A stretch of DNA of 64,000 bases from Pyronema omphalodes (Eukaryota; Ascomycota; Pezizomycetes; Pezizales; Pyronemataceae). A program made the translations under genes and the position numbers. The stretch lies in the NCBI GenBank assembly GCA_024516155.1, contig JAJJXM010000001.1:992001-1056000 (forward strand), in the 5' to 3' direction. Positions within the stretch are counted from its first letter, which is position 1. Each line of letters begins with the position of its first letter. This document shows, one piece after another, positions 13,201 through 24,502 of this stretch. The notes under the pieces are model-generated. The model saw only the letters and a list, made by a program, of their open reading frames with translations. It made no database searches and was not told where the DNA came from.

Positions 13201-15880
13201 GCCGCCAATAACTTATAAACCGGCGGTTAAGAGGGCGCATCCGGGGCCAATGGGTAGGCAGGAGGATGAGGGGATGGAATCTGATGACGACGAGAATGGT
13301 CAAGAGTCGCAATATGCAGAGGAGATGGGTACACAGGTTGTGTATAAACTTAAAGCGGCATACAAGAGAGCACCCTCAGGGCCACTTTCTGCTTCCTCCG
13401 TCGCTGTCACTGACGACGACGAAGAGGTTGAAGATGAAGAGGAGCTACCTACAAGAGGTCAGAGGATGCAGGGTGTAGTTATCGAAAAGATGGGCGCTTC
13501 GCAGATGCTACAGTATGCAAGGAAGGAACCATTGGAGACATTGGAGACACAGCAGATGAATATGAAAAGGAAAGCGGAGATGGAGAAAGCTAAGGAGATT
13601 CGAAATAAGAGGATGAAGGATATGGATGGGCAGGTGCAGAAGCGGAAAACCGAGGAGAGCCCGGAGAGCTTGGGAAATGGGGAGAGGGGTTCTGGAGTTG
13701 AAGTTGAAATGCCAGCTAAAACGGCTGGGAAGGCTGAAGGGGAGGAAACAGAGAAGGAGGACACTCGCCCGGCTATGCAGCTTGACAATTCCCCCTCAGA
13801 AGCCCAGTCATTCAAGAAATCAGACGATATTCAGCCGGAAGAAGTCTTTGAAGATAGCTACAAATCCACCATTGGCGAAACTCAATTCGAAACCCTCGGG
13901 CAACAAGCTCCTCTACCAGATTCCGGGGCTAGATCACAATCCATAACTCGATCTCAACAACCCGGCTTCTCAACCGACGACGACGATGAAGATATCCCCT
14001 GTGCTCCTGCTATGCCACTATTTGGTTCCTCAATGGGTTCTTTATTTGGTTCTACACCCGGGAAATCTTCCGCCCAACCTGCCTCTTCCGCTTTACCAAT
14101 GACCGCTAAACAATCACAACCGGAAATTCAAGTTACCGCCACTCCTCCCAAAGCTGCTCAGCACCATCCTCATTCCTCTAGACCTGGCTCACAACTATCA
14201 CAGCCATCACAGCATCTACCAGTAGTAGTACCATCAACCCAACCCCAACCACCACAATCCCCCTCTGCAACTCGAAAGCGTTCACCCAGTAGTAGTGCCC
14301 TCACCACACCTCCTGCTCTAAAGAAGACAAAGACTTTACCAAAAAAGACTCCGCCTTCTGCTACAAGTTTAAGAATGGCCAAGATACTTGATGGAATTCC
14401 TTTGCCTGGCTCTAGTCCTGCCCGGAGCCGAGCGAGCTCGGGGACTTTCGGCGCACCTGCAGAGTTACTGCTACCGAAAAGGAATGTAATGGGAGAGGTT
14501 GATAAGGTAGTTGAAGATACGACAACTGGGGAAACTAGTCAAAGTGGGCTAGATATCGAGATGAAGAGTCCAGAAAAGATTGTGGAAATGCCGATATTGG
14601 ACGCTTCGCCACAGAAGAAATGGGCACAGAGTCAACAGAATTTACAGACTCAGCATCAAAGCCAGAAAATAGTCCCTCCACCTTCATCTTCATCTTCAGC
14701 GCCATTGCCTATAAAACGAGCTAAACAAGCTGGACGAGGTAAATCAGAATCTCAGATTCAAGCGCAACTAGATGCTCAGCTCGCATCTGATATTTTTTCA
14801 GGGTCTCAGCAAAGTCCTAAATCTCAGGAGCGGGAGCAGGAGCAGCACGAGCCGGATTCACAGTATTACTCTATTCCGAGATCTTATGATGTATCCGCCT
14901 CCGATGAAGATGATGATGATGATGATGATGGTGATGGAAATCATGCAGATGGGGATATGTCCTGGAGAAGCCACAAGGTTGATATTGGGGAAACTACAGG
15001 GGAGATCACCGAGGGAGTTACGGAGGATTTTACAAAGGTTCTGCAGGAGGATGTTACGGCGGTTACAGAATATACTCAGAACCCCCTTGGCTCCCCAGGT
15101 TCGGCCCAGCAAGCCTCACAGGTGGAGAAATATACGGAGATTGCAACAGGAGTTGAGGTGTCGAAGGAGGTGGCATCATCTGCTAAAACCGACGCAGTCA
15201 TGGAGGAGGAAGAAGTCGTGGACAAAGAACCTATGGAGGAGGATCCAAGTGTCACACAATCAACAGCAACAACAAACGCCCCCACCACCACCCCCGTCCT
15301 GACCGCCGACCTCGCCACAGAGCTAGACTTTGCAATGCTACAAACCCCACCTAGATCCCCTCCGGAATCTGCCAGTCAGAGCCAAGCTGATACCCTTACC
15401 CTTCTTGCCGCTATCTCCGATAGCCAAATCCCCTCTTCCATCCCTCGTTCCTCTGGGGTTTCTGCTGTCCCAGATTCCTCTGGTTCCAAACCAGTTGAAC
15501 CACAACTGAGTCCCCGCCCACATCCCCGCCGGATCCGTGTCCCTGGCTACTCAACTTTCACCGCCGAACAGCAAGCAGAATTAGAATCGCGGCGTGCACA
15601 ATGGTTCGGAATCCAACGTGGGGAAAGACCAAGGATCAGGGGTATAGGAGAGCAGATTGCGGTAAATCAAAAGTTCTGGGCAGAGGTTGCTGAAAGAAAA
15701 GAGGCGAGGAATATGCAGAATAATACACAGAGAAGGGAAGAATTGGAGTGGTATAAGGATGAAAATACGCCTTTTAAGAAGTTTGTGAGAAATTGGGAGA
15801 GGTTGAAAGCGGTGAGGATGGAGAGGGAGAAGGCTATGGAGGCGATCAGGAAGGAGGAGGAGGCGAGGAAGACTGCGTGA
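10215..15880 (+). CDS. TPP1/ACD-like telomere (shelterin) protein with long disordered tail
   Basis: Exons are 10215-10367, 10426-11308 and 11412-15880 (introns 58 and 103 bp), joined in frame to 1834 aa. The first ~190 residues resemble the TPP1/Est3 OB-fold: LLKPWI near residue 6 compares with the LRPWI start of animal TPP1, then an SGAVSDT strand, then an LRLIIEDCNFL strand. Known role of the family: it bridges telomere-end proteins and recruits or regulates telomerase. The middle is very long and low in complexity, rich in Asp/Glu, Ser, Pro and Gln, with dozens of SQ/TQ dipeptides. The last ~100 residues (from about YSTFTAEQQ) are basic and helical, contain a charged coiled-coil-like end, and look conserved rather than random. 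Without the N-terminus it would be an anonymous disordered protein. The assignment rests on motif order, not on a search. Splice sites are canonical and every join preserves the frame. Confidence 0.72.
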
Positions 15881-16352
15881 GGGGAGATGATGTATTAGCG
15901 GGGGTCATGGACAAGGTTCTTTGGGAATTTTGAGGAATTTTTGTAATCCTTTTTACGGCTTTAGTAGCTGGTGTGGAGCTGTGGAGTTTTGCTATAGGAA
16001 ATTCATTCAGATGACCTTTTTGTCACTTAATCTTCAACTTTCGAGTGAGTGATATATTGTGAAACAACACCAACCCTTGTAATTGCCATTACCGCAATGA
16101 TGGTGGCTTCATCCACGTCCTTCTCTTAACTGGGGTCTACCAAAGCCTTTACCTACCTCTTACCATCAGCCACCACTATAAAAGTCAACAACCCTTTTCA
16201 TATCATGAAAAACATATCTCCCCTCCCTTCTATATACCAATGCCCAAAAGTCCCTCCCTCACCATATATCACCCGACGCATTTTTCCCTGTTTCAAAATT
16301 TCCCCGCCTCAATCTCCACTACAAACTACCTAACCATCTCAACCCCCCATTT

Positions 16353-16379
16353 GAATGTGGATGTGGATGTGGATGTGAA
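16353..16379. repeat. Hexamer simple repeat (GTGGAT)n
   Basis: About four tandem GTGGAT units are readable at 16353-16379. It is an ordinary microsatellite. Confidence 0.8.
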
Positions 16380-16495
16380 AAGCAAGGGGAGGTGAGGCGT
16401 ATATGTATTTGATTTCCTGTGGTTTAGAGGTTGATAGTGGCCTGTGGAAGGGGTGAGTAATTGTGAGGTGTGGGGTGTGGTAGTGTATGGAATGA

Positions 16496-16519
16496 GTAGG
16501 GTAGGGTAGGGTAGGGTAT
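16496..16519. repeat. (GGGTA)n G-rich tract
   Basis: Four to five GGGTA units lie in tandem on the plus strand. Four G3 runs with 2-nt loops could form a G-quadruplex (inference). The unit is TAGGG, five bases, not the TTAGGG telomere repeat. Confidence 0.75.
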
Positions 16520-16525
16520 GGAGTG

Positions 16526-16690
16526 GAATGGTGGACGAATGGTGGACGAATGGTGGATGAATGGCGGAGGAATGGCGGAGGAATGGCGGAGGAATGGTGG
16601 AGGAATGATGGAGGAATGATGGAGGAATGATGGTAGAAGGAGGATGGAGGAATAGTGGAGAAACGGTGGAGAAACGGTGGAGGAATGATG
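16526..16690. repeat. 11-bp minisatellite, consensus GAATGGTGGAG
   Basis: Units start at 16526, 16537, 16548 and so on. The first ten are in perfect 11-bp register with variants GAATGGTGGAC, GAATGGCGGAG and GAATGATGGAG. The right end degrades (AAACGGTGGAG) and the register slips. The plus strand is purine-rich. Confidence 0.9.
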
Positions 16691-16839
16691 GTGGAAGGAA
16701 AGTAGGATTGGATTGTTGAAGTCTTGTTTCAGTTACCGGGTATAGTCAAGTTGATGTTTGAGGAGACACTACAGCTTCATGACCTAAGAGTAGGCATCGG
16801 AGAGAGACTGTGATTCGGCCGCCCGAGCAAACTATAGAT

Positions 16840-19790
16840 ATTACATACATACATATCCTGGGAAAAAAATTCAAAAATGTATGTTGGTATTCTTGAGAAC
16901 AAAAAAACAAATATTAGGTGATAAGTAACTCAACCCTTGAGCAATAATGCAACTGTGTAACTATCGAGGATATACGGAAGGAAAGTAGGCTCGGGTAGGT
17001 ATGCAAGGACCAAAAGCACAGCCCCGAAGTTCGGAAAGATTCATAGCCAACCAACCCAACCCAACGTCAGCCTATTTCAATAAGGCGGAAAGAATTATAC
17101 ATATCGTTCGTGCTAGGATAATGCATCTGTTTAATTGCTCCATATCTATAAGGTTTGTTCAGTTTATTTTTAAAATGACTGTTTTTCTATGATAGATGAT
17201 ATTATGATATCGATAGTCGATAGTTGATTCCCGATTGGTGATACCTTCTGATGACTTCAAAGCCGCATATACTAAAACCCATTAATACTCCTCAGAGCAT
17301 TGATGGCGGGGGAAGCAGAGCTGCAGAAGGTTGTTGTGTATTTTCATTTCCTACATAATCCGGCCTCTTTTTTCGATGACAACTTTAAACATAACGCTTC
17401 TTTGGCACAGGTCTTGACTGGCCATAGCTGGGAGTAAACCCTAAACATTACATATCATGAAAATTTTTGAAAAGTATGTTGGTGTTCTTAAGGACAGATG
17501 ATAAATAACTCAATTCATTTCATACCTGTATAAGACAATTCTGCAGCCTGTAGCGATATGATCTGACAATGTAGGTTTGGGTAACGGGTTGGTAACATGA
17601 AACCAAAAGCACAGCCCTACGAACAAACCCATGGCTAACCCTACACCATTATATTTACCGTAATCAGGCGGAAAGCCTTATACATATGGTTCGTGCTAGG
17701 ATGACGCATCTATCTAAACTCCTCCTTTGGCCCATAGGTAAACTATAAACCTTATCATGAAAAATTTCTCAAAAAGATTACGTCAATGTTCTTGAGAATA
17801 CAATAACAAATAACTCAATTCGTATACAGATTAATTTCTTATAACATACCTTACCTATCTGGAATGTACGAAAGCAGGCTCGGGTTGGTTTATGTCATTA
17901 AGATGTAAAAGCATAGCCCCTTAAAGCTCAAACAAACTCATGACCAACCATACGCCAGCCTATTTACCGGGACTAGGCGGAAAGCCTTATACAAATATGT
18001 AGTTCATGCTAGGATAACGTATCTATCTAATTTCTCTCCAGGTCTAAGGTTTCTTCGGACTGTTTCGATATTACTGTTTTACTGGATAAATCATCATATC
18101 ATCACGTACCTTGCCTTACCTATCGGGAGTGTACAAAATCGGTCTCGGATTGGTTTATGTAATTGGAATGTAAAAGCACAGCCCCACGAAGTTCAAACAA
18201 ACCTATGACCAACCCTACGCCAGCCTACAGTTTCTACCGAAATAAGGCAAAAATAATCTTACATGTGATAAATACGATAGCGTCTCTAAACTCTCCCTTA
18301 TACATACATATGTATATACTAGGATAACATATCCAAGGACACTAAATTCTCCCTATGTATAAGGTTTCTTCAGTTTGTTTCAAACTTACTGTGTTTCTGG
18401 ATCATTCATCGTATCATCACGTACCTTACCTATCGGGAAAATACGGGGAAAAAAGTAGGCCCGGGTATGTAGATATGCACAGGCACAGCCCCATGGACCC
18501 CATGACCAACCCAACCCAACGTCAGCCTACTTTAATAAGGCAGAAAGCCTACGTATGGTTCGTGCTAGGATAAAGTATCAATCTAATTTCTCCCTATGCA
18601 TGTATAAGGTTTCTTCGGTTTGTTTCAAAATCACACATCGGCATAAAACGTTTTTATAAAAATTTCCTGTTGGTATTCTTGAGAGCAAAAAAATAAAAAT
18701 AAAATAAAAAAATAAAAACTCAATCCTTGGCCGGGGTAATTGTGTCTCTTACCTTACCTCACGGAAATATACCAAAGCAGGCTCGGGTTGGTTTATGTAG
18801 CTGAGATGTCAAGACTAAAAGCACAGCCCTATGGACAACACATAGCCAACCGAACCCAACACCATCCTATCTACCTATCTATCTACCTACTCCACCTCAA
18901 AAAATCAACGATTTTCTCCGTATACCCCAAACTAACATATCCACACTTCATAACACCATCCATACACAGCCTCCTGATTCAATCATTCACTCCTTAGTCA
19001 TAGCCTCGAACTCGGACTTTTTCTTCGCCTGTCATGATTTCATTTTGAGATGGGTTGGCATAGTGACACGTCAGAGTATTCTTATAAACAATTACGAACA
19101 AACGAATACACAAGGATTGATAATTACGTACCATGAAGCCTTTTTTTTTCGGAAAATTCATGTTGGTGGTGTTTTTGAGAACACCTCACAAATAATGAAC
19201 AATGAGTACAAAATGACGACATCCATATATCTATATAGATATACATCAACAAGACAATCTTATATTCTAAAGCCCATAGCATATAGCCTACAGGCTGTGT
19301 TTTATAGCCAAAAACTATCAGGTATATAGCAAAATTAAAGAAGGCCAAGCAAGCTAGATAACAGGCCCGGGATTGTTTACGTATGTAATTGAGATTTAAA
19401 AGCACAGCCTTGTGAAATGCGATGTTTGAATAACCGTATGACTAATTTATGGTCAGCCCAAATCCAATCAAAAGCCAGCCCAAAAGAACTCAACAGAACG
19501 CAAAGTCAACCGGCTTAATAAAATAAGATAAGACGAGACGAGACAAAAACAAAACGTCCTTGTGTAATATACATATACATACGGTACATAAGATACATAC
19601 TAGGATAAATTAACACTAGAATACATCCATCTTAATGCTTTTATGTCCATATACGTAGGGTTTTCTTTCGGGTTGTGTTTCCTGGATAAGTCATCTTGTT
19701 TCTAGAATCATTCATCATATCGGTGATACCTCCGAATAACTTTCGCCACTTGCAACATTCTTGGCAGGGGGATCAGAGGAGGGTGAAGTA
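16840..19790. repeat. Degenerate tandem array, about 7 recognisable copies of a ~300 bp unit
   Basis: The anchor AAAGCACAGCCC (with minor variants) recurs near 17012, 17605, 17907, 18172, 18481, 18817 and 19397. Spacing is about 593, 302, 265, 309, 336 and 580 bp, so the two long gaps could each hide a decayed copy. Downstream of the anchor most copies share, in the same order, GCCAGCC, AGGCGGAAAGCC, CGTGCTAGGATAAC, ATCTATCTAA, AAGGTTTCTTCGGTTTG and ATCATATCATCAC. Between copies a second module (CATGAAAAATTT ... GTATGTTGGTGTTCTTGAGAAC ... AATAACTCAAT) recurs near 16860, 17460, 17760, 18660 and 19150. Copies are strongly diverged and have no shared open frame. I do not recognise the unit. Confidence 0.85.
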
Positions 19791-19968
19791 TCTTACACAG
19801 AAACTGGTTGATGGTTTTTCTTTAGATTTTTGGTTTGGGATTATAATGATGTTTTGGATGATGATTACACTGGCATGGGACTGGGCTGGGGTGAATATCA
19901 TCATGCCTTGAAGTTTTCATATACTCGTGCCTTGGAATCTCGTGGCGAGAAGGCAAGATAGATGTGTG

Positions 19969-20004
19969 TGCACAATGTGCACAATATGCACATTCTGCAC
20001 ATTG
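19969..20004. repeat. 9-bp imperfect palindromic tandem (TGCACANTN)4
   Basis: Four 9-bp units built on TGCACA lie in tandem. Because TGCA is self-complementary, the block also reads as an imperfect inverted repeat with arms CAATGTGCA ... TGCACATTG. Confidence 0.75.
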
Positions 20005-20780
20005 CTTTTGCTCTTGTTTGATTTTTCTTCCGCAGTATCACGCCACCAATACTTGAATCATGGTGTGCATCCATAGCTAGTCTGAGACCTATTAACGCGT
20101 ACATATGTCAAGTCATTCCAGAAACCTATTTTTCTTTTCTTTTTCTAAGCCTTTTTATGGCTCTTAGACCTTACCGAAGCATCTCTAAAGACCAAAACAG
20201 ACTCGTTCTTCACACCCCTTCGAGCCCCCTACGGATGAGTTTCTCCGTAGCCGGCTCCCGTGCCGTATCCGTCTATTATATTAGCTGTGTGTAACAACAA
20301 CAGAACATCGGACAGGAGACCGACATCAGCATAGCCATCTTGACTGGAACGTCTGGATTGGATATGCAAACCACAACCGGGAGCTATCCCATCTCCGCGT
20401 AGCCAGCCATCTCGACTACACCACCGGGTCTATAACAGCGGATCGATAGACGAGGCAGCCAAAAGTGGCTTCCCCTATGCAATAGCTTCAAATAAAGGTG
20501 ATCATAGGGCTTACAGGCACTTGGAAGTCTTGGGGCAATTCTGATCCAAAACCTCGGGATGTAGTGTATCCTGTAGTGTAACACAAAGGCGGAAAGTTAG
20601 ACCGACCGAGCAAGACTGCCCTTCTTTTGTGTTCGCTTCATTTAAAAAAAAACAGAAGGCAGAAATTGGTGATTTTCTGCCTGGTTCGGTGGGTCTTGAG
20701 TAAAACATGCAATACACGGACGTGATCGTTCCAACCCGCATAGCCTTTGTTACTCACGGTTGTTGTGATCCCTTGGCAAG

Positions 20781-20846
20781 CCGTTGAAAATCCGTTCGCA
20801 GGCCGTTGACAGCCCGTTGACAGCCCGTTAGAAGGCCGTTGGCGAG
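20781..20846. repeat. 11-bp minisatellite, consensus CCGTTGACAGC
   Basis: Six units in exact 11-bp register: CCGTTGAAAAT, CCGTTCGCAGG, CCGTTGACAGC (twice), CCGTTAGAAGG and CCGTTGGCGAG. Only the CCGTT core is fully conserved, so the array is old or tolerates change outside the core. Confidence 0.9.
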
Positions 20847-22027
20847 CTTTGATCTCTGGTGTCTGGGTTGTGATAAGATCTACGGATACATGCGATGGTA
20901 AGGCTCGGCAAAAATGGAGGCTGAGCCTCGCGGCTCGCCAGAGCACGTGTTGTCGTACCAAATGTGGGGATGCATGCGCGCGGGAGATGCGTGGTGCAAG
21001 GTACGAAATTTATGACGTAACGCGGGGTGTCGCGTTCGATCGAGATTGGGAAAATTATATTTCCACAGCAACACGCAAGATATAAAATGATGTAGGATGC
21101 GTTTTGCATTCCGTTGCGCAAAGAATCGAACGGATGTGCGAAAGTCCCTAAGGGGAATCGACTCGATGTGCCCTGGAGGACTTTATCGCCAAAAAACGCG
21201 TCATAAGTATCACCAACTCGAGCTAAGCCGTTGTCTACAAAATCGCTCTCCGACCTGAGGTTCTCTTTGCGAACTCGATGGCTGCTGATGATAGCAATCC
21301 ATAAGAATATAACAGTGAGGGAATACGAGATTAGGGAGCGAAAATGGGTGGCTATGCATGCTATCTAACTCTAGACTCCTCGATCGGCGCAGTGAAGGTG
21401 ATTGAGATTGTGACAGAGATACCATGATACCCCGATTTGAAAATAGCCGAAGCCAGTCATACAACAATCCCCTACCTATTTCCTCATTGAGAACACAGGT
21501 ATCCCTAAGGTCTGTGTAGAGCCGTCTTGAACATCACCCCACATGACCGACTGAGAGGCGACGAGACCCTGGGCCAACAGATACCAACTCCGGTTGAACC
21601 GTCATTGTTGTTTGCGCAAAGAAGTACGCCCCATTGTGCGTGGAGCTGTTTTGAATGTGCGTAATGTGCGAAACGATGACTCTTCCGATGTCTTGACATC
21701 GCGTGTCGAGTGTGTGTTTCTCTTCCCCCGAACGTTGCCCATATAACACCCCCCTCCTCCCCACCGAGATTGCTTTCGATAGAGCATCAACAAGCGTTCA
21801 AATCTTCCTCGGTATACCAGCTTCGCATCAAATAATAACTTGGTGGACTTGGTTCGGTAACTATCTCGGCTTTGGAATACTCCTGTCATCGGTCAGCACA
21901 CGTCATCCCGACGCCACTCGGCCCGAAACGTAAACTTCGGCATAAGGTCTTCCAATATCCTCTTCGATTAATCACTGAGGCCTCCTCTCCGGTGCCTAAT
22001 CGACCGATCTTTCATCGGTCTTTGATC

Positions 22028-22146
22028 AGTCTTCGAGCAGTCTTCGAGCAGTCTTCGAGCAGTCTTCGAGCAGTCTTCGAGCAGTCTTCGAGCAGTCTTC
22101 GAGCAGTCTTCGAGCAGTCTTCGAGCAGTCTTCGAGCAGTCTTCGA
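22028..22146. repeat. 11-bp minisatellite, AGTCTTCGAGC x 10-11
   Basis: About ten perfect AGTCTTCGAGC units run from 22028, then one decayed unit (AGTCTTCGATA). Degenerate relatives flank both sides (CGGTCTTTGATC on the left; GGTCTCCGGC and GGTCTTTGCCC on the right). It ends about 45 bp before the ATG of the ORF at 22191. No unit creates a stop in any frame, so long ORFs crossing it on either strand are artefacts. Confidence 0.95.
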
Positions 22147-22190
22147 TAGGTCTCCGGCAGGTCTTTGCCCTACTTCCATAAGCATCAACC

Positions 22191-22760
22191 ATGGTTCCTC
22201 AAAAGAAGCAGGTGGTTGTCAACAACCCTCACGGGACTAGAGACGTAGCATACAACCTTTCCGACAGCAACGACAGTACCACAAGTCTAGACACCTCCGG
22301 AACAAGTTCTACCAACGCAGTAAAGTCTTCGAGTAAGACTATAGCCGGTGGACCCTCTGCCTGGACTCAGCAGGGCAAATTCGAGCTCGGAAAGTTTGAT
22401 GAAGCCGATGCCAAAGATCTCGAATCGTTATCTCAAACCCAGAGAGCTCAACTCCTAGAGCAAGACGGGGAGCGGTTTAAAGCGTATGTAAAAACGGGAT
22501 TTCCACATGGAGGGCTTCCAACTGGTGGACCACCAGCCACTGCAGATGGTTACGAAATCATAGGGAATAAAGATACTGTGGTCCATAACCGTGGACAACA
22601 GTTTAAGGATGGAAGAAGTGTGGACTTGGGTCCTGCGTTTGGAAATGGTAAAGACCATACTGAGGCATGTAGAATGCACAGTCGTTGTTCGGCTTTTCTG
22701 AACACATGCTTTTGTGAGCCTGTTGTTTCAGCTTCCGGTGAGCAGAATGGGGGATCATAA
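22191..22760 (+). CDS. Orphan hypothetical protein, 189 aa
   Basis: I do not recognise this protein. The ATG has a good fungal context (CAACCATGG). The N-terminal ~55 residues are Ser/Thr/Asn-rich and probably disordered. The centre is charged and likely helical (around FELGKFDEADAKDLESLSQTQ). The C-terminus is Gly-rich, then has a cysteine-containing segment (EACRMHSRC ... CFC). I see no signal peptide or membrane segment. It sits directly behind the 11-bp minisatellite at 22028-22146, which would fall in its leader or core promoter. GT dinucleotides near 22648 could be splice donors, so the 3' end of the model is uncertain. It may be a lineage-specific gene or a chance ORF; at least three other ORFs of 190-200 aa in this window have equally weak support. 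Confidence 0.4.
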   Translation: MVPQKKQVVVNNPHGTRDVAYNLSDSNDSTTSLDTSGTSSTNAVKSSSKTIAGGPSAWTQQGKFELGKFDEADAKDLESLSQTQRAQLLEQDGERFKAYVKTGFPHGGLPTGGPPATADGYEIIGNKDTVVHNRGQQFKDGRSVDLGPAFGNGKDHTEACRMHSRCSAFLNTCFCEPVVSASGEQNGGS

Positions 22761-24462
22761 GGTTGCTGAGAAGGTGGGAATGAGAGCGATCCATGCAGAG
22801 TTCCGGTGAGTCTTTTCGCTTGAAGTCGATCAATGCGAGTTATTTCTAACATCACATCAGCATACGAGCTCAACATTTAGTTTACCTGTCATTCTCTTTT
22901 TCTTTGGGAGGACGGTTTGGGTAATTGGGGTTATGGGCGTATTGTGACTTACTGGAATTTTGAAATTGTCATCAAAATTTCTTTGTAAAGGGGGGTTTCT
23001 TTGTTTCGATCTGCTTTCCATTTCATTTTCCATTGTTTCGGAAGAGGAGATCAGACTGTATCAACCGTTTGGGGTTTGATGTCGATTTAGAGTAAATTTC
23101 GGAGCGGAGTATTCCTGTTATTCAATTTTGTCCAAGCGTCAGACGTACGTATGTACTGTAGATGTATTTGTTGTCTCCTTTATTTTTTTTCAATCCATAG
23201 TCTGTATCCCTTGATCTTCCGTCGCATTTCTGCAGTATTCGGGTATGTACATGGTACGTAAGAGAACGAGCAAAGTTATCGTCACAGCTTCCTTTCAGCT
23301 GTATATCGGAACGTCGGTATTTTCCCGGCACGAAGAAAACAGAAGTCTGGGGTACATCTCAATACCGATCTTAGTTAAGCTTGTTTTCTTCCCCCCATCG
23401 CGAAATGCTTGTTTGTCCTTCACAAGAAGATCCCTAATTTCTATTACACAATTTCTCGCCTGTGAAGCAATGGCATTGGATAGAAGCTTGGCTGGACCTG
23501 TCTGGGCTTGGCCGGACCACTATGAGGGTGGCTAATCCTATCTGAGTATGATGAAGCTTAGCGGAACCTAGCGGAGTCCAGCACAGCCAAGCAAAAGCGG
23601 GCGGGCAACCATACATAGCCCTCCCATTTGGCCGCAAGCCACAAGGAACAAGCGACATCGGCAGGGGGCGGGGAGGTATGGGGGTAGGGGAGGATTGGGG
23701 GATGGGGAATCGGGGGGTGGAGAAGGATGGGGGGGGGGGGGGGATTGCGGAGGATGGGGCCTATAGACACCAGCGCCATCTGTATGGCAAACTCAATTCC
23801 TCAGCTCAAAATCCAGCGGCGGCGGGGAGCTTCGCGCTTGGGAGGCATATACACAACGGCGATGCCCGCGTAAGAACCGTTGTTTGAAGTTTCGTTATCT
23901 CGCCAAGGCACTCAAAAAAAAAAAAAAAACTAAAGACTAAACCATAGCGAAGTTCAAATGAAGCAGTAGTTAACTTCTAATGATAATGACGAATCTCAAA
24001 TTTCGGCTTATTTTTTTCTTCTTCCTCAGCCTCCCCGATATTGATGATGATGGGGATGATGATGGTGCTGGAAGTTGGCTGCTGAAAAATTATCACCTAA
24101 TATAGATGCTTTCCTGGCCTTCGAATTATGAAGCACTCTAGGTATACCAAGACTTTCTTCTATATTACAGAGTATGTACAGGTTGTTGGGTTGCTAATAG
24201 ATTGAATGACTTTGCATATGGCCCACTATACACACATCTGAATATGATGTTGTACATAGAAAGAAATCTATAACAACGAACGAAGTTTGAACAGTGGCCT
24301 ACGGCTATCATGCCGGATCTTAGTTAGTCCGATAAATCACCACCGTTTTCCGGAGGGAGCGAGCGAGCGAGCGGGCGGGCTGGAAAATCTGGACCGTTAG
24401 GTTTCCCCAGACAGTGCCTAGTTTTATGACCATGTCCATGCGTACATAGGGTTTTTCTTCAT

Positions 24463-24502
24463 CCTGTCCTGTCCTGTCCTGTCTTGTCTTGTGTTGTCTT
24501 GT
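24463..24502. repeat. 5-bp simple repeat (CTGTC)n
   Basis: Units alternate between CTGTC and TTGTC, eight or so in tandem, with one GTGTT interruption. Confidence 0.8.

Larger units (their letters stand above)
15881..22190. other. 6.3 kb intergenic region rich in tandem repeats
   Basis: No protein gene is supported. From left to right it holds an A/T-rich 3' flank, a GTGGAT hexamer tract (16353-16379), GGGTA repeats (16496-16519), an 11-bp minisatellite (16526-16690), the large degenerate array (16840-19790), a 9-bp palindromic tract (19969-20004), a second 11-bp minisatellite (20781-20846) and a third (22028-22146). From about 20.2 to 22.2 kb the sequence is visibly richer in G+C than the array before it. 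ORFs there are short and overlap on both strands. Confidence 0.6.

Noticed and set aside
16496..16519. Telomere-like repeat
   Set aside because: The unit is GGGTA (five bases), only four to five copies, interstitial and part of a broader G-rich region; it is not TTAGGG.
22028..22146. CRISPR-like array
   Set aside because: Units are contiguous 11-mers with no spacers, and the DNA is eukaryotic.
21872..22240. ORFs on both strands through the 22.03 kb minisatellite (SLRAVFEQ- and RRLLEDCSKTA-type repeats)
   Set aside because: An 11-bp unit without stops is open in all frames, with a 33-nt protein period. Both strands give equally long ORFs, so neither is evidence of coding.
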